From contig CAIVZW010000591.1 of assembly GCA_903910495.1 (NCBI GenBank), forward strand, positions 1 through 6,292: a stretch of DNA of 6,292 bases, in the 5' to 3' direction. Both the position numbers and the translations under genes were made by a program. The DNA comes from an uncultured beta proteobacterium (GTDB taxonomy: Bacteria > Pseudomonadota > Gammaproteobacteria > Burkholderiales > Rhodocyclaceae). Shown here piece by piece: positions 1 to 5,886 of the stretch; positions within the stretch are counted from its first letter, which is position 1, and each line of letters opens with the position of its first letter. Under the pieces are notes generated by a model. The model was not told the DNA's origin, made no database searches, and worked only from the letters and a program-made list of their open reading frames with translations.

Positions 1-28
1 CAATCTGGGTCAGTTTGAGATTGAACAT
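1..28 (-). CDS. possible 5' end of a minus-strand gene, cut by the window edge
   Basis: An ATG at 28-26 on the minus strand opens nine codons (MFNLKLTQI) before the window ends. Upstream is a weak purine-rich AAGAG about seven bases from the ATG, and a plausible sigma70-type promoter lies at 58-86, leaving a short leader of roughly 20 bases. These signals agree with a gene start, but nine residues are too few to name a family. The short hydrophobic/basic N-terminus would suit many proteins, membrane proteins among them. The call depends on the frame staying open beyond the edge. Confidence 0.35.
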
Positions 29-57
29 GACGCGCTCTTGCTGTAATAACAATTGTA

Positions 58-86
58 ATACTAGACGACTTGTCTTTCTGGATCAA
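58..86 (-). promoter_or_regulatory. candidate sigma70-type promoter for the left-edge gene
   Basis: On the minus strand, TTGATC (86-81) and TAGTAT (63-58) are separated by exactly 17 bases. Each hexamer matches four of six positions of the consensus TTGACA/TATAAT. Predicted initiation near 51 leaves a leader of about 23 bases to the ATG at 28. The stretch is AT-rich compared with the surrounding GC-rich sequence, as expected for a promoter. This is pattern matching only. Confidence 0.4.
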
Positions 87-100
87 GATATTGCTGTGCA

Positions 101-138
101 CCGTACGCCTTCGAGATAGCGTTCGCCGTCCATTGCGC
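101..138 (-). repeat. detached copy of the DUF1841 gene 3' end (38-base direct repeat, copy 1)
   Basis: These 38 bases match 1520-1557 at 37 positions, in the same orientation; the only difference is 109 (C) against 1528 (A). Copy 2 encodes residues 126-137 of the DUF1841 protein. Read in the same frame here, copy 1 gives A-M-D-G-E-R-Y-L-E-G-V-R, with Gly replacing Cys, and then runs into unrelated codons and a stop. An in-frame TAG lies two codons before this match. Copy 1 is therefore a gene-end remnant and not part of a working gene. The two copies bracket the HD-GYP gene at a spacing of 1419 bases. Confidence 0.9.
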
Positions 139-148
139 GCTACGCCAG

Positions 149-180
149 GCAAGGCCGGCAGTTTGCCGCCACCGGCCTGC
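149..180 (-). terminator. GC-rich hairpin just past the HD-GYP stop codon
   Basis: On the minus strand a stem GCAGGCCGG pairs with CCGGCCTTGC (one bulged T) around a 13-base loop, starting ten bases after the HD-GYP stop. It is well placed to end or stabilise that transcript. No run of T follows, so it is not a textbook intrinsic terminator. It could equally be a 3'-end stabilising hairpin or a repeat remnant. Confidence 0.4.
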
Positions 181-189
181 GGGAAAGGA

Positions 190-1458
190 CTACGATTCCA
201 TCTCGAAGTGCTGCCGTACCCGGTCTTCCAGCAACTGAAGCGAATCGCTTTCGCTGCTGTTTTCCAGACGCTCGAAAATCTCGCAGGCCATGGGGCGAAA
301 CACCGCCATGACCGAGGGGTCAAAATGGCTGCCTGTATCTTTCTCAAGAATCGCCATCGCCGCAGCAAAGCCCATGGGTTCCTTGTACGGGCGTTTTGAA
401 CAGAGTGCATCAAACACGTCGGCCACCGCAAAAATGCGCGCCGCCAGAGGTATTGCATCACCCATGAGCTGGCGCGGATAGCCGGAGCCGTCCCACTTTT
501 CGTGGTGCGCCGCGACGACGGCATTGGCCCCATCCAGCCACCCCATGCCGGTAACAATCTGCTCGCCCTGGGCGACGTGAGTGCGCATGATGACGAACTC
601 CGCCTCGTCGAGTTTTCCGGGTTTGAGCAGGATGGCATCCGGTATCCCGATCTTGCCCACATCGTGCAGAAAGCTGCCGGCAATCAAGGCCTGCATTGCA
701 TGTCCGGTCAGTCCCATGCATTCGGCGATACGCGCAGCGATCCAGGCGACCCGGTAATTATGAGCGCCGGTATCGGAATCACGCTTGGCGATGGCACGTC
801 CCAGAGACTCCATCATCGAAATATGTGAATCGAGCACCTCGCGCGCTTTGCGTTCGTTGTCTGCCGACAGATGCACGACGACCGGATAGAGCGCCATGCC
901 ACAAAGCAGGGAAGCGAGACCGACCATCAAGGCCACGATCAGGGAACTGGCAAAAATTTGCTTCTCTTCCCAGGCGGGTACGACGCGAACCCCCTCGAAA
1001 TAGCCGGTAATCGGTGCTTTGTTATCCGTTTCCGAATCGCGCAGGGGGACGAAAACCCGCAACACCCACTGCCCTCCGGGCAGTACCATGCTTTCGTAAG
1101 AGGCGGCCGTGTAGTTCGGCTCACCATGCTTGGGCAAAGCGGATTCAACCGCATCGCCATCGCTCGTCAGCGATTCGGCAAGTTTTTTCCCCTTGCTGTC
1201 ATAAATTTCCGCGATGTCGAACAAGCCGCCAGAAATGGACTTGGCCGCAATGACAGCATGCTCCGCCGCATCCGGGCCGTTCAGATTGATCGCGTTGTGA
1301 TGGTGCAGCAAACGGCCTGATTCTTCGATCGCCAGCGATACGATGCTTTCCTCGGCCTTCTCGCGGGCAACGAACCACGCGGCAGGGCTGGCAATAGACG
1401 CCAGAACTACACTTACCGTGGCAATTCGGATCGCTGTACGTCGCTGAAAGGGATTCAT
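190..1458 (-). CDS. membrane-anchored HD-GYP domain phosphodiesterase (cyclic-di-GMP)
   Basis: A 422-residue protein expected to hydrolyse the second messenger cyclic-di-GMP at the inner face of the cytoplasmic membrane. A hydrophobic segment at about 11-30 and a second at about 169-191 flank a likely periplasmic sensing region of about 140 residues; I cannot name its fold. The C-terminal half is a complete HD-GYP domain: His233 in GAHNYRV, the HD pair 265-266 in HDVGKIGIPD, His294, the His pair 318-319, and the HHEKWDGSGYP signature ending in GYP at 326-328, then Asp347. All usual metal and signature residues are present, so activity is likely. There is no GGDEF or receiver domain. The ATG at 1458 has no clear Shine-Dalgarno sequence (preceding bases AAACCTCACG). 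It follows the DUF1841 stop by 46 bases, so read-through is possible. The gene lies between the two copies of a 38-base direct repeat, which suggests it was placed here secondarily. The signal it senses is unknown. Confidence 0.93.
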   Translation of the reverse strand: MNPFQRRTAIRIATVSVVLASIASPAAWFVAREKAEESIVSLAIEESGRLLHHHNAINLNGPDAAEHAVIAAKSISGGLFDIAEIYDSKGKKLAESLTSDGDAVESALPKHGEPNYTAASYESMVLPGGQWVLRVFVPLRDSETDNKAPITGYFEGVRVVPAWEEKQIFASSLIVALMVGLASLLCGMALYPVVVHLSADNERKAREVLDSHISMMESLGRAIAKRDSDTGAHNYRVAWIAARIAECMGLTGHAMQALIAGSFLHDVGKIGIPDAILLKPGKLDEAEFVIMRTHVAQGEQIVTGMGWLDGANAVVAAHHEKWDGSGYPRQLMGDAIPLAARIFAVADVFDALCSKRPYKEPMGFAAAMAILEKDTGSHFDPSVMAVFRPMACEIFERLENSSESDSLQLLEDRVRQHFEMES

Positions 1459-1504
1459 CGTGAGGTTTCAAGTCAAAGCGAGCCGGGCTGGCTTATTGCC
1501 TGCC

Positions 1505-1930
1505 TTATCCGGCGGCGCGCCGTACGCATTCGAGATAGCGTTCGCCGTCCATTGCGCTGCCCTCGCGCTGGGCGCGCCACAGCGTTTCACCGAGGCATTC
1601 CATGAGTGCGTGCTCGGCGTCGTGGACGTCGAGCCGGTGGCGCAAGCTGTGGTAGGCGGCGCGGATTCCCGGCGGTTGATCGATGCTGATCTGGTCGGCG
1701 ATGGCCAGGTGCAGCGATAGATGCAGGAAGGGGTTCATCTGCCCGCCTTCGGGAGTGAATTCCTGCTCCACCGCAGTTTCCGGCTTGTCCAGCAGGGCGT
1801 GGTACTCCGGGTGTTCGGCGATCAGGTCCGCGGCCGTGACTTCGGCGCCTGCCAGCGGCAGCTTGTCGCGGTACTTGCTCCAGGCTGCGCAGAAGAAAAG
1901 GCGAACCTGTTCGCGGGAAGGATTGAACAT
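1505..1930 (-). CDS. DUF1841 family protein
   Basis: A 141-residue protein that I recognise from memory as DUF1841, a small proteobacterial family of unknown function. Characteristic stretches are the N-terminus MFNPSREQVR, then HPEYHALL (40-47), TPEGGQMNPFLHLSLH (59-74), the SIDQPPGIR block (82-90) and a C-terminal helix containing HDAEHALMECLGE (103-115). Conserved-looking His70, His74, His103 and His107 could bind a metal; this is inference. No signal peptide or membrane segment is evident, so it is probably cytosolic. Its ATG lies seven bases after the pyrD stop, within a probable pyrK-pyrD-DUF1841 transcript; the only SD-like element is an AAGG about 12 bases upstream, so coupling to pyrD translation is plausible. 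A function in pyrimidine synthesis is not shown by the sequence. Codons 126-137 form one arm of the 38-base repeat duplicated at 101-138. Confidence 0.9.
   Translation of the reverse strand: MFNPSREQVRLFFCAAWSKYRDKLPLAGAEVTAADLIAEHPEYHALLDKPETAVEQEFTPEGGQMNPFLHLSLHLAIADQISIDQPPGIRAAYHSLRHRLDVHDAEHALMECLGETLWRAQREGSAMDGERYLECVRRAAG
1520..1557 (-). repeat. 38-base direct repeat, copy 2 (inside the DUF1841 gene)
   Basis: This is the intact source-like copy: it encodes residues 126-137 of the DUF1841 protein and keeps the frame to its stop at 1505. It matches 101-138 at 37 of 38 positions, and similarity ends sharply on both sides. The coding role explains this copy but not the other one. Confidence 0.9.
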
Positions 1931-1937
1931 CGGCAGT

Positions 1938-2861
1938 TCAGACCTTCAGCGCGCCGATCAGGTTCTTGATGTCGGTTTCGCCGTGCGCCACCATCCAGGC
2001 TTCCATGTCTTCGGCAATCGTCTGCGCCGCGCTTGGATTGATGAAGCTGGCGGTGCCGACCTGGATGGCCGTGGCGCCGGCCAGGATGAATTCCAGCGCA
2101 TCGGTGGCGTTCATGATGCCGCCAATGCCGATAACCGGAATCTTCACCGACTTGGCGACCAGCCAGACCATGCGCAGGGCGACCGGCTTGACCGCCGGGC
2201 CGGACAGTCCGCCGGTGATGTTGGCCAGCACCGGGCGGCGCGCATTGAGGTCGATGGCCATGCCGATCAGGGTGTTGATCAGCGACAGCGCATCGGCGCC
2301 TTCGTCGGCGCAGGCGTGTGCCATGCCGACGATGTCGGTGACGTTGGGCGAGAGTTTGACGAACAGCGGCTTTTTCGTCGACGCGCGGCAGGCTTTGACG
2401 ATGCCGGCGGCGCAGGACGGGTCGGTGCCGAAGATGATGCCGCCCTGACGCACGTTGGGGCAGGAGATGTTCATTTCCAGACCGGCGACTTCGGGGAGGG
2501 CGTCCAGCCGCGCCGCCATCTCGGCGTATTCCTCCGCGGTTTCGCCGAAGAAGTTGACGATGCATGGCGTATTCACGGTGCGAATGAACGGGATTTTTTT
2601 CGCGATGAAGGCTTCGATGCCGACGTTTTGCAGGCCGATGGCGTTGAGCATGCCGCCGGGGGTTTCGACAATGCGCGGGGTCGGGTTGCCGGAGCGCGGC
2701 TTGACGCAGAGGCCCTTGGTGATGAAGGCGCCGATCTTGTGCAGATCAACGTACTCGGCAAATTCCTCGCCGTAGCCAAAGGTGCCGGAAGCCGCCATCA
2801 CCGGGTTGCGTAAGGCGATGCCGGCGAGATTGACGCTCATGTCGGGTTTGTTCTTTTCCAT
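1938..2861 (-). CDS. pyrD: dihydroorotate dehydrogenase, class 1B catalytic subunit
   Basis: A 307-residue FMN enzyme oxidising dihydroorotate to orotate in de novo UMP synthesis, in the cytosol. The class 1 TIM-barrel features are clear: AASGTFGYG near the N-terminus (23-31), TKGL (48-51), NTPCIVNFFG (97-106), NISCPNV (131-137) with Cys134 as the expected catalytic base, VKLSPN (168-173), SLINT (193-197), GGLSGPA (217-223), and the phosphate-binding GIGG (245-248) and QVGTA (267-271). Cys rather than Ser at the active site and the adjacent pyrK identify class 1B, which uses NAD via PyrK, unlike the membrane quinone-linked class 2 usual in many proteobacteria. I chose the ATG at 2861 because GGGGAG lies seven bases upstream and pyrK stops at 2864. 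An in-frame ATG at 2840 (300 residues) is possible; an ORF start at 2921 would overlap pyrK and lacks support. The gene ends seven bases before the DUF1841 gene. Confidence 0.95.
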   Translation of the reverse strand: MEKNKPDMSVNLAGIALRNPVMAASGTFGYGEEFAEYVDLHKIGAFITKGLCVKPRSGNPTPRIVETPGGMLNAIGLQNVGIEAFIAKKIPFIRTVNTPCIVNFFGETAEEYAEMAARLDALPEVAGLEMNISCPNVRQGGIIFGTDPSCAAGIVKACRASTKKPLFVKLSPNVTDIVGMAHACADEGADALSLINTLIGMAIDLNARRPVLANITGGLSGPAVKPVALRMVWLVAKSVKIPVIGIGGIMNATDALEFILAGATAIQVGTASFINPSAAQTIAEDMEAWMVAHGETDIKNLIGALKV

Positions 2862-2863
2862 TC

Positions 2864-3685
2864 CTATGCTCCCCACTTGAGTTCGCTCGATGCGAAGACC
2901 GGGCCTTCGGTACACACGCAACGGTAATCGGGCGTCTGCGGCGAATGATCCTTGCCGGTCGCCACGCAGCCGAGGCAGGCGCCGACGCCGCAGGCCATGT
3001 AGCCTTCGAGCGAGACCTGGCAGGGAATGTTGCGCTCGGCGGCGATTTTGGCCACGGCGTGCAGCATGGCGTCCGGCCCGCAGGCGTAGACCGTGGCCTT
3101 GCCCCTGAGCTGGTCAAGGTGCTTGTTCAGGGCCACCGTGACATAGCCTTGCTCGCCCAGCGAGCCGTCCTCGGTGGCGGTATAGCATTCAACGCCAAGG
3201 CGCTTGAATTCGGTGATGCACAGGATGTCGTCGCGCGTCCTGCCACCGGCAAAGAGACGTACCGGCGATTTCCGGGTGACCAGCTCGCGGGCCAGCAGAT
3301 ACAGGGGCGCGAGGCCGATGCCGCCGCCGACAATCAGTTTTTCCTCGTCCTCCTCGCCCTGGTCGAAGCCGGTTCCCAGCGGCCCGAGAATGTCGAGCAT
3401 GTCGTTGTCGTGCAGGGCGGAGAGCAGGGCAGTCCCCTTGCCGACGACCTTGTACAGCATCTCGAAGAAAACCTGTGACACGGCCCCGCTTTGTGCCGGG
3501 GTATGCGTGCCGATGTCGAAGACGGCGAAGGGGCGGCGCAGCAGCGGATCAATGGTGCTGTTGATGCCGACCATGACGAACTGGCCGGGCGTGGCCACGG
3601 CGAACTCCCGCGGCGCGGTCAGGCGGATGCGCCAGTAACCGGGCGAGATCTCCACATTGGACAGGATCATTGAGGTGAATTGCAT
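2864..3685 (-). CDS. pyrK: dihydroorotate dehydrogenase electron-transfer subunit (FAD, 2Fe-2S)
   Basis: A 273-residue iron-sulphur flavoprotein that passes electrons from the FMN of PyrD to NAD; the usual assembly is a PyrD2-PyrK2 heterotetramer. Seen in order: a ferredoxin-reductase-like FAD barrel with RRPFAVFDIG (50-59), the LGPLGTGF turn (100-107), the nucleotide-binding LIVGGGIGLAP (117-127), CGPDAM (202-207), and a C-terminal 2Fe-2S cluster loop with Cys232, Cys237, Cys240 and Cys258 (in CVCTEGPVF). All four cluster ligands are present. The ATG at 3685 is favoured by AGGAG six bases upstream; in-frame ATGs at 3712 and 3742 would add residues before a family-typical N-terminus and lack such a site. 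The stop precedes the pyrD ATG by two bases, so the two genes are almost certainly co-transcribed. No strong promoter is visible upstream; TACAAT at 3782-3777 is a possible -10 element without a good -35. A REP-like palindrome lies further upstream. Confidence 0.95.
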   Translation of the reverse strand: MQFTSMILSNVEISPGYWRIRLTAPREFAVATPGQFVMVGINSTIDPLLRRPFAVFDIGTHTPAQSGAVSQVFFEMLYKVVGKGTALLSALHDNDMLDILGPLGTGFDQGEEDEEKLIVGGGIGLAPLYLLARELVTRKSPVRLFAGGRTRDDILCITEFKRLGVECYTATEDGSLGEQGYVTVALNKHLDQLRGKATVYACGPDAMLHAVAKIAAERNIPCQVSLEGYMACGVGACLGCVATGKDHSPQTPDYRCVCTEGPVFASSELKWGA

Positions 3686-3797
3686 GAACTTCTCCTGAGC
3701 GATTTTCCACATCAGAACCGTGTCGTCGATACCCCCGTCCAAGCATGGCTCTAGTAGGCAGTCAACATAAAACTACATTGTAATGGGCTGGAAATTG

Positions 3798-3852
3798 GCC
3801 CTCACCCCAACCCTCTCCCGCGGGAGAGGGTGCGCGGCAGCGCGGTGAGGGC
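3798..3852. repeat. REP-like intergenic double palindrome
   Basis: A perfect 20-base palindrome at 3811-3830 (CCCTCTCCCG and its complement) is nested beside a second pair of arms, GCCCTCACC (3798-3806) and GGTGAGGGC (3844-3852), which are perfect reverse complements. From memory, CCCTCACCCC...CCCTCTCCC hairpins are a widespread repetitive extragenic family in proteobacteria. The element begins 16 bases past the stop of the 108-residue gene and lies upstream of pyrK, so it could stabilise or terminate the upstream transcript. No T-run follows on the minus strand. Confidence 0.85.
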
Positions 3853-3867
3853 AAGTTTGACTATTTA

Positions 3868-4194
3868 CTAGAATTCATGCACCCGCAACTGGTACTCGCT
3901 TGCCACTTCGCCCAGTAGTGCCAGGCGTGTAGCGGCATCCGAAGCCAGCGCCTGGTTGATCTTGCGGTTGAAGCCGACCAGCACCGCTTTCGCCTGGTCG
4001 GAAAACTCTCCCGAGACTCCCTGATCTTCATACTGGGTGACATACGAATGCGCCACGACACCGATCACGAAATAGAGCCCGGCGTTTTCGGCATCATCGC
4101 TCATCAGCTCGAAAGCGTCCCTGGAGAGGCGCTTGAAGTCATCGGTGCCGGCTCCGGATTGTTCGAACCGGGCTGCAGCTTCCTGAAAACTCAT
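3868..4194 (-). CDS. hypothetical protein coupled to pyrE
   Basis: I do not recognise this 108-residue protein. Its ATG (4194-4192) overlaps the pyrE TGA (4193-4191) as ATGA, and an AGGA site lies five bases upstream, so translation coupled to pyrE is likely. The sequence looks alpha-helical, acidic in its first half (EQSGAGTDDF, SDDAENAG), with one moderately hydrophobic stretch GLYFVIGVVAHSYV (39-52) that is too short and polar to call a membrane segment confidently. No cysteine-based metal motif, signal peptide or catalytic signature is evident. The strict coupling suggests a stoichiometric partner or accessory of the PyrE protein, but this is inference. An ORF extending upstream to 4344 exists but would lie inside pyrE and adds an arginine-rich, implausible N-terminus. 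Transcription probably ends in or near the REP-like palindrome that follows. Confidence 0.8.
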   Translation of the reverse strand: MSFQEAAARFEQSGAGTDDFKRLSRDAFELMSDDAENAGLYFVIGVVAHSYVTQYEDQGVSGEFSDQAKAVLVGFNRKINQALASDAATRLALLGEVASEYQLRVHEF

Positions 4195-4901
4195 GATAGT
4201 CCTTTCGTTTCTGTTTTGACGGAGGATTTTCCTCCGTGGTCGTGCGACCAGCCAACCGGGTCGGCGAGGAAAGTTTCCAGTTCCGCGAGTTCGCGCGCCT
4301 GCAATGTCGAACCCTCGCGCGCGACCTGGAGGATGTCCTGCCACGTGGCCAGTGAATGCACGCTCACACCCATAGTATCAAGCACGGCTTTCGTCGGGAA
4401 GGTGCCGTAGTCAAATATTACGAAGGCATCCTTGACCACCAGGCCCGCCTCGGTGATGGCCCGGCAGCAATTGACGATCGAATGGCCTCCGGACATGAGA
4501 TCGTCCACCAGCAGCACAGGATCTCCGGGATGAATAACGCCAACGACCTGCCGGCCAGGCCCCAGGCCTTTGCGCTGCTTGCGCACGTATTGCATCGGCA
4601 GTTCGAGTTTGTCGGCGATCCATGCAGCCAGCGCGATACCGCTGGCCTCGGCTCCGGCGACCGATGAGATTTCGTCAAGGCAATGGCGCCTGCGCAGAAG
4701 TTCCAACGCGTATTGGACGAGCTTGCGCCGGATATCGGGAAACGAAATCAGCCGGCGACATTCCATGTAAACCGGACTCGCCCAGCCGGAAGGCAGACGG
4801 AACGGTTCGTCGGTATGGACCTCGATGCAACCCGCGGAGAGCAGGGAGCGCGCGACGTCCCTGGCCATGTTGGGGTCGGTGGGGGAAAAGCCTGTGTTCA
4901 C
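4191..4901 (-). CDS. pyrE: orotate phosphoribosyltransferase
   Basis: A 236-residue enzyme joining orotate and PRPP to give OMP, the step after dihydroorotate dehydrogenase. The PRPP-binding motif VLLVDDLMSGGHS lies at 129-141. The catalytic loop is YVRKQRKGLGPG (105-116), with Arg107, Lys108 and Lys111 where family members have their basic residues. The N-terminal FRLPSGWASPVYMECRRL (34-51) matches the substrate-binding strand/loop, and SLATWQDILQVARE plus DPVGWSHDHGG close the protein. These blocks resemble, from memory, the longer alphaproteobacterial PyrE form (LPMQYVRKxxKGxG) more than the roughly 213-residue enterobacterial enzyme, so this may be a transferred or second copy. The start is a GTG at 4901, chosen because GGAGG lies six bases upstream; the first ATG (4868) would remove eleven residues. 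It follows the XRE gene by 30 bases and overlaps the next gene by ATGA. Function of the family is well established; that it is the only pyrE in the genome is not known. Confidence 0.9.
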   Translation of the reverse strand: MNTGFSPTDPNMARDVARSLLSAGCIEVHTDEPFRLPSGWASPVYMECRRLISFPDIRRKLVQYALELLRRRHCLDEISSVAGAEASGIALAAWIADKLELPMQYVRKQRKGLGPGRQVVGVIHPGDPVLLVDDLMSGGHSIVNCCRAITEAGLVVKDAFVIFDYGTFPTKAVLDTMGVSVHSLATWQDILQVAREGSTLQARELAELETFLADPVGWSHDHGGKSSVKTETKGLS

Positions 4902-4931
4902 GGGTGGCCTCCGAAAAATGGTGTGTTCATG

Positions 4932-5876
4932 TCAGCGGATTCGCTCCAGCAGTTTTCTCAGGTGCAGCGCGCCAGCCTTGCCTTTGTACGCGGTTTTCCA
5001 TAGCCGGTCGATCATTTCTTCATACATTTTTACCGGTTCGGGCGAAGCGGTCACCGTGGCAATTCCGTTGCGCACGCTGGGCAGTTCGCCAAACCGGAAC
5101 GGGCTGACGGCAAGCAGCGATTTATTGGGGCCGACGAATACCTGGAAGGTCGTGGCCGGCATGGCATCGTCCACCAGGGCGACCTGCACGTGCATCGGTT
5201 CGTTCTCCATCAGCTCGGCAATGTGCAGCACCTCGCGTCGGGCAGCCTGAACGCGCTGCTGCCGGAGCGATTCGCTGAGGTTCATGTTGCCTACCAGACC
5301 GGTATGCAGGAAGCGCTCGAGTTCGCGCAGTCCGATCAGGCTCACGATGTTGGGGCGCCGCGTCGCGAAAGAATTTTTGCGTTCCTGCAGGATGTTCAGT
5401 ATTCCATCGACCTCGGCAGCGAGCGAACTGTTGCCGGTGTTTTCGGTCGGGTCCGTCGTCTGCGGCAATGACTCGAGCAGCATGGCGCGCAGGTAGTGAA
5501 GGTATTCGTCCGACGCCAGCAGCAGGGAGATTGGCTCGAAGTGGGCAATGATGCGGTCTGCGCCTTGTTCGATCTGGCGCATGCGTTCGAGGAAACCCAG
5601 CGCCGTGGAGTAGTACTCGACTTCGACGCCGAGCAGTGAGGCCATCGAGGTGCCGAGCAGTTGCGCCAGCCGTTCGACGGTCTCGATCTTGACAATCTTG
5701 CCTTGCTCCATGCGATACACCACCGCACGCGAAACCCCCAGTTGCTTCGCGATGTCCTCGGCCAGCAGGGACGCGCCGATCCGGTAGGCCCTGAGGCGAT
5801 TGCCCAGTTCATCGTAGTTGATCGATGAGGAGAAGGCGTGGGCCTGCTTCTCTGTGTCAGTGTTGAGTCTTGGCAT
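4932..5876 (-). CDS. XRE-family helix-turn-helix transcriptional regulator
   Basis: A 314-residue probable DNA-binding regulator. An HTH_XRE domain spans about 25-83: LGNRLRAYRIGASLLAEDIA, then the turn and recognition helix KQLGVSRAVVYRMEQGK (44-60), then VERLAQLLGTSMASLLG. The remaining 230 residues are unlike a short phage repressor and probably form a ligand-sensing or dimerisation domain, with a mostly helical middle and a mixed region MHVQVALVDDAMPATTFQVFVG (228-249) followed by SPEPVKMYEEMIDRLW (278-293). I cannot name the ligand. The gene sits 30 bases upstream of pyrE on the same strand, so it likely controls itself and pyrE, perhaps responding to a pyrimidine-related metabolite (inference). 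The ATG at 5876 gives a natural N-terminus but has no Shine-Dalgarno site (preceding bases CTTTCTTCC); in-frame GTG at 5894 and TTG at 5918 are alternatives, also without strong sites. A palindrome at 5938-5947 overlaps a possible -10 element. Confidence 0.9.
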   Translation of the reverse strand: MPRLNTDTEKQAHAFSSSINYDELGNRLRAYRIGASLLAEDIAKQLGVSRAVVYRMEQGKIVKIETVERLAQLLGTSMASLLGVEVEYYSTALGFLERMRQIEQGADRIIAHFEPISLLLASDEYLHYLRAMLLESLPQTTDPTENTGNSSLAAEVDGILNILQERKNSFATRRPNIVSLIGLRELERFLHTGLVGNMNLSESLRQQRVQAARREVLHIAELMENEPMHVQVALVDDAMPATTFQVFVGPNKSLLAVSPFRFGELPSVRNGIATVTASPEPVKMYEEMIDRLWKTAYKGKAGALHLRKLLERIR

Positions 5877-5886
5877 GGAAGAAAGA

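Noticed and set aside
70..399. Plus-strand frame covering the 38-base repeat and the HD-GYP 3' end
   Set aside because: It is antisense to conserved HD-GYP sequence, has no convincing start site, and its residues show no domain.
101..1557. Insertion sequence or integron cassette around the HD-GYP gene
   Set aside because: There is no transposase or integrase, no terminal inverted repeats, and the bracketing repeat is a piece of coding sequence, so a named mobile element cannot be claimed.
1683..2813. Long plus-strand open frame of 376 codons opposite pyrD and the start of the DUF1841 gene
   Set aside because: Its protein is low-complexity (Gly, Arg, Asp, Ala rich) with no family features, and it lies antisense to a clearly conserved pyrD. 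It is a GC-rich codon shadow.
2864..2921. Upstream start for pyrD (20 extra residues from 2921)
   Set aside because: It would overlap the cluster-binding end of pyrK and add an arginine-rich tail; GGGGAG supports the start at 2861.
3686..3797. TTGACT at about 3759-3764 as a -35 box for pyrK
   Set aside because: At 16 to 18 bases downstream there is no acceptable -10 hexamer on the minus strand.
3798..3852. Classic intrinsic terminator after the 108-residue gene
   Set aside because: The palindromes are strong but no T-run follows on the minus strand, so I list the element as a REP-like repeat instead.
4195..4344. Extended start for the 108-residue gene
   Set aside because: The extension lies wholly in pyrE, is arginine-rich out-of-frame translation, and the ATG at 4194 has its own ribosome site and ATGA overlap.
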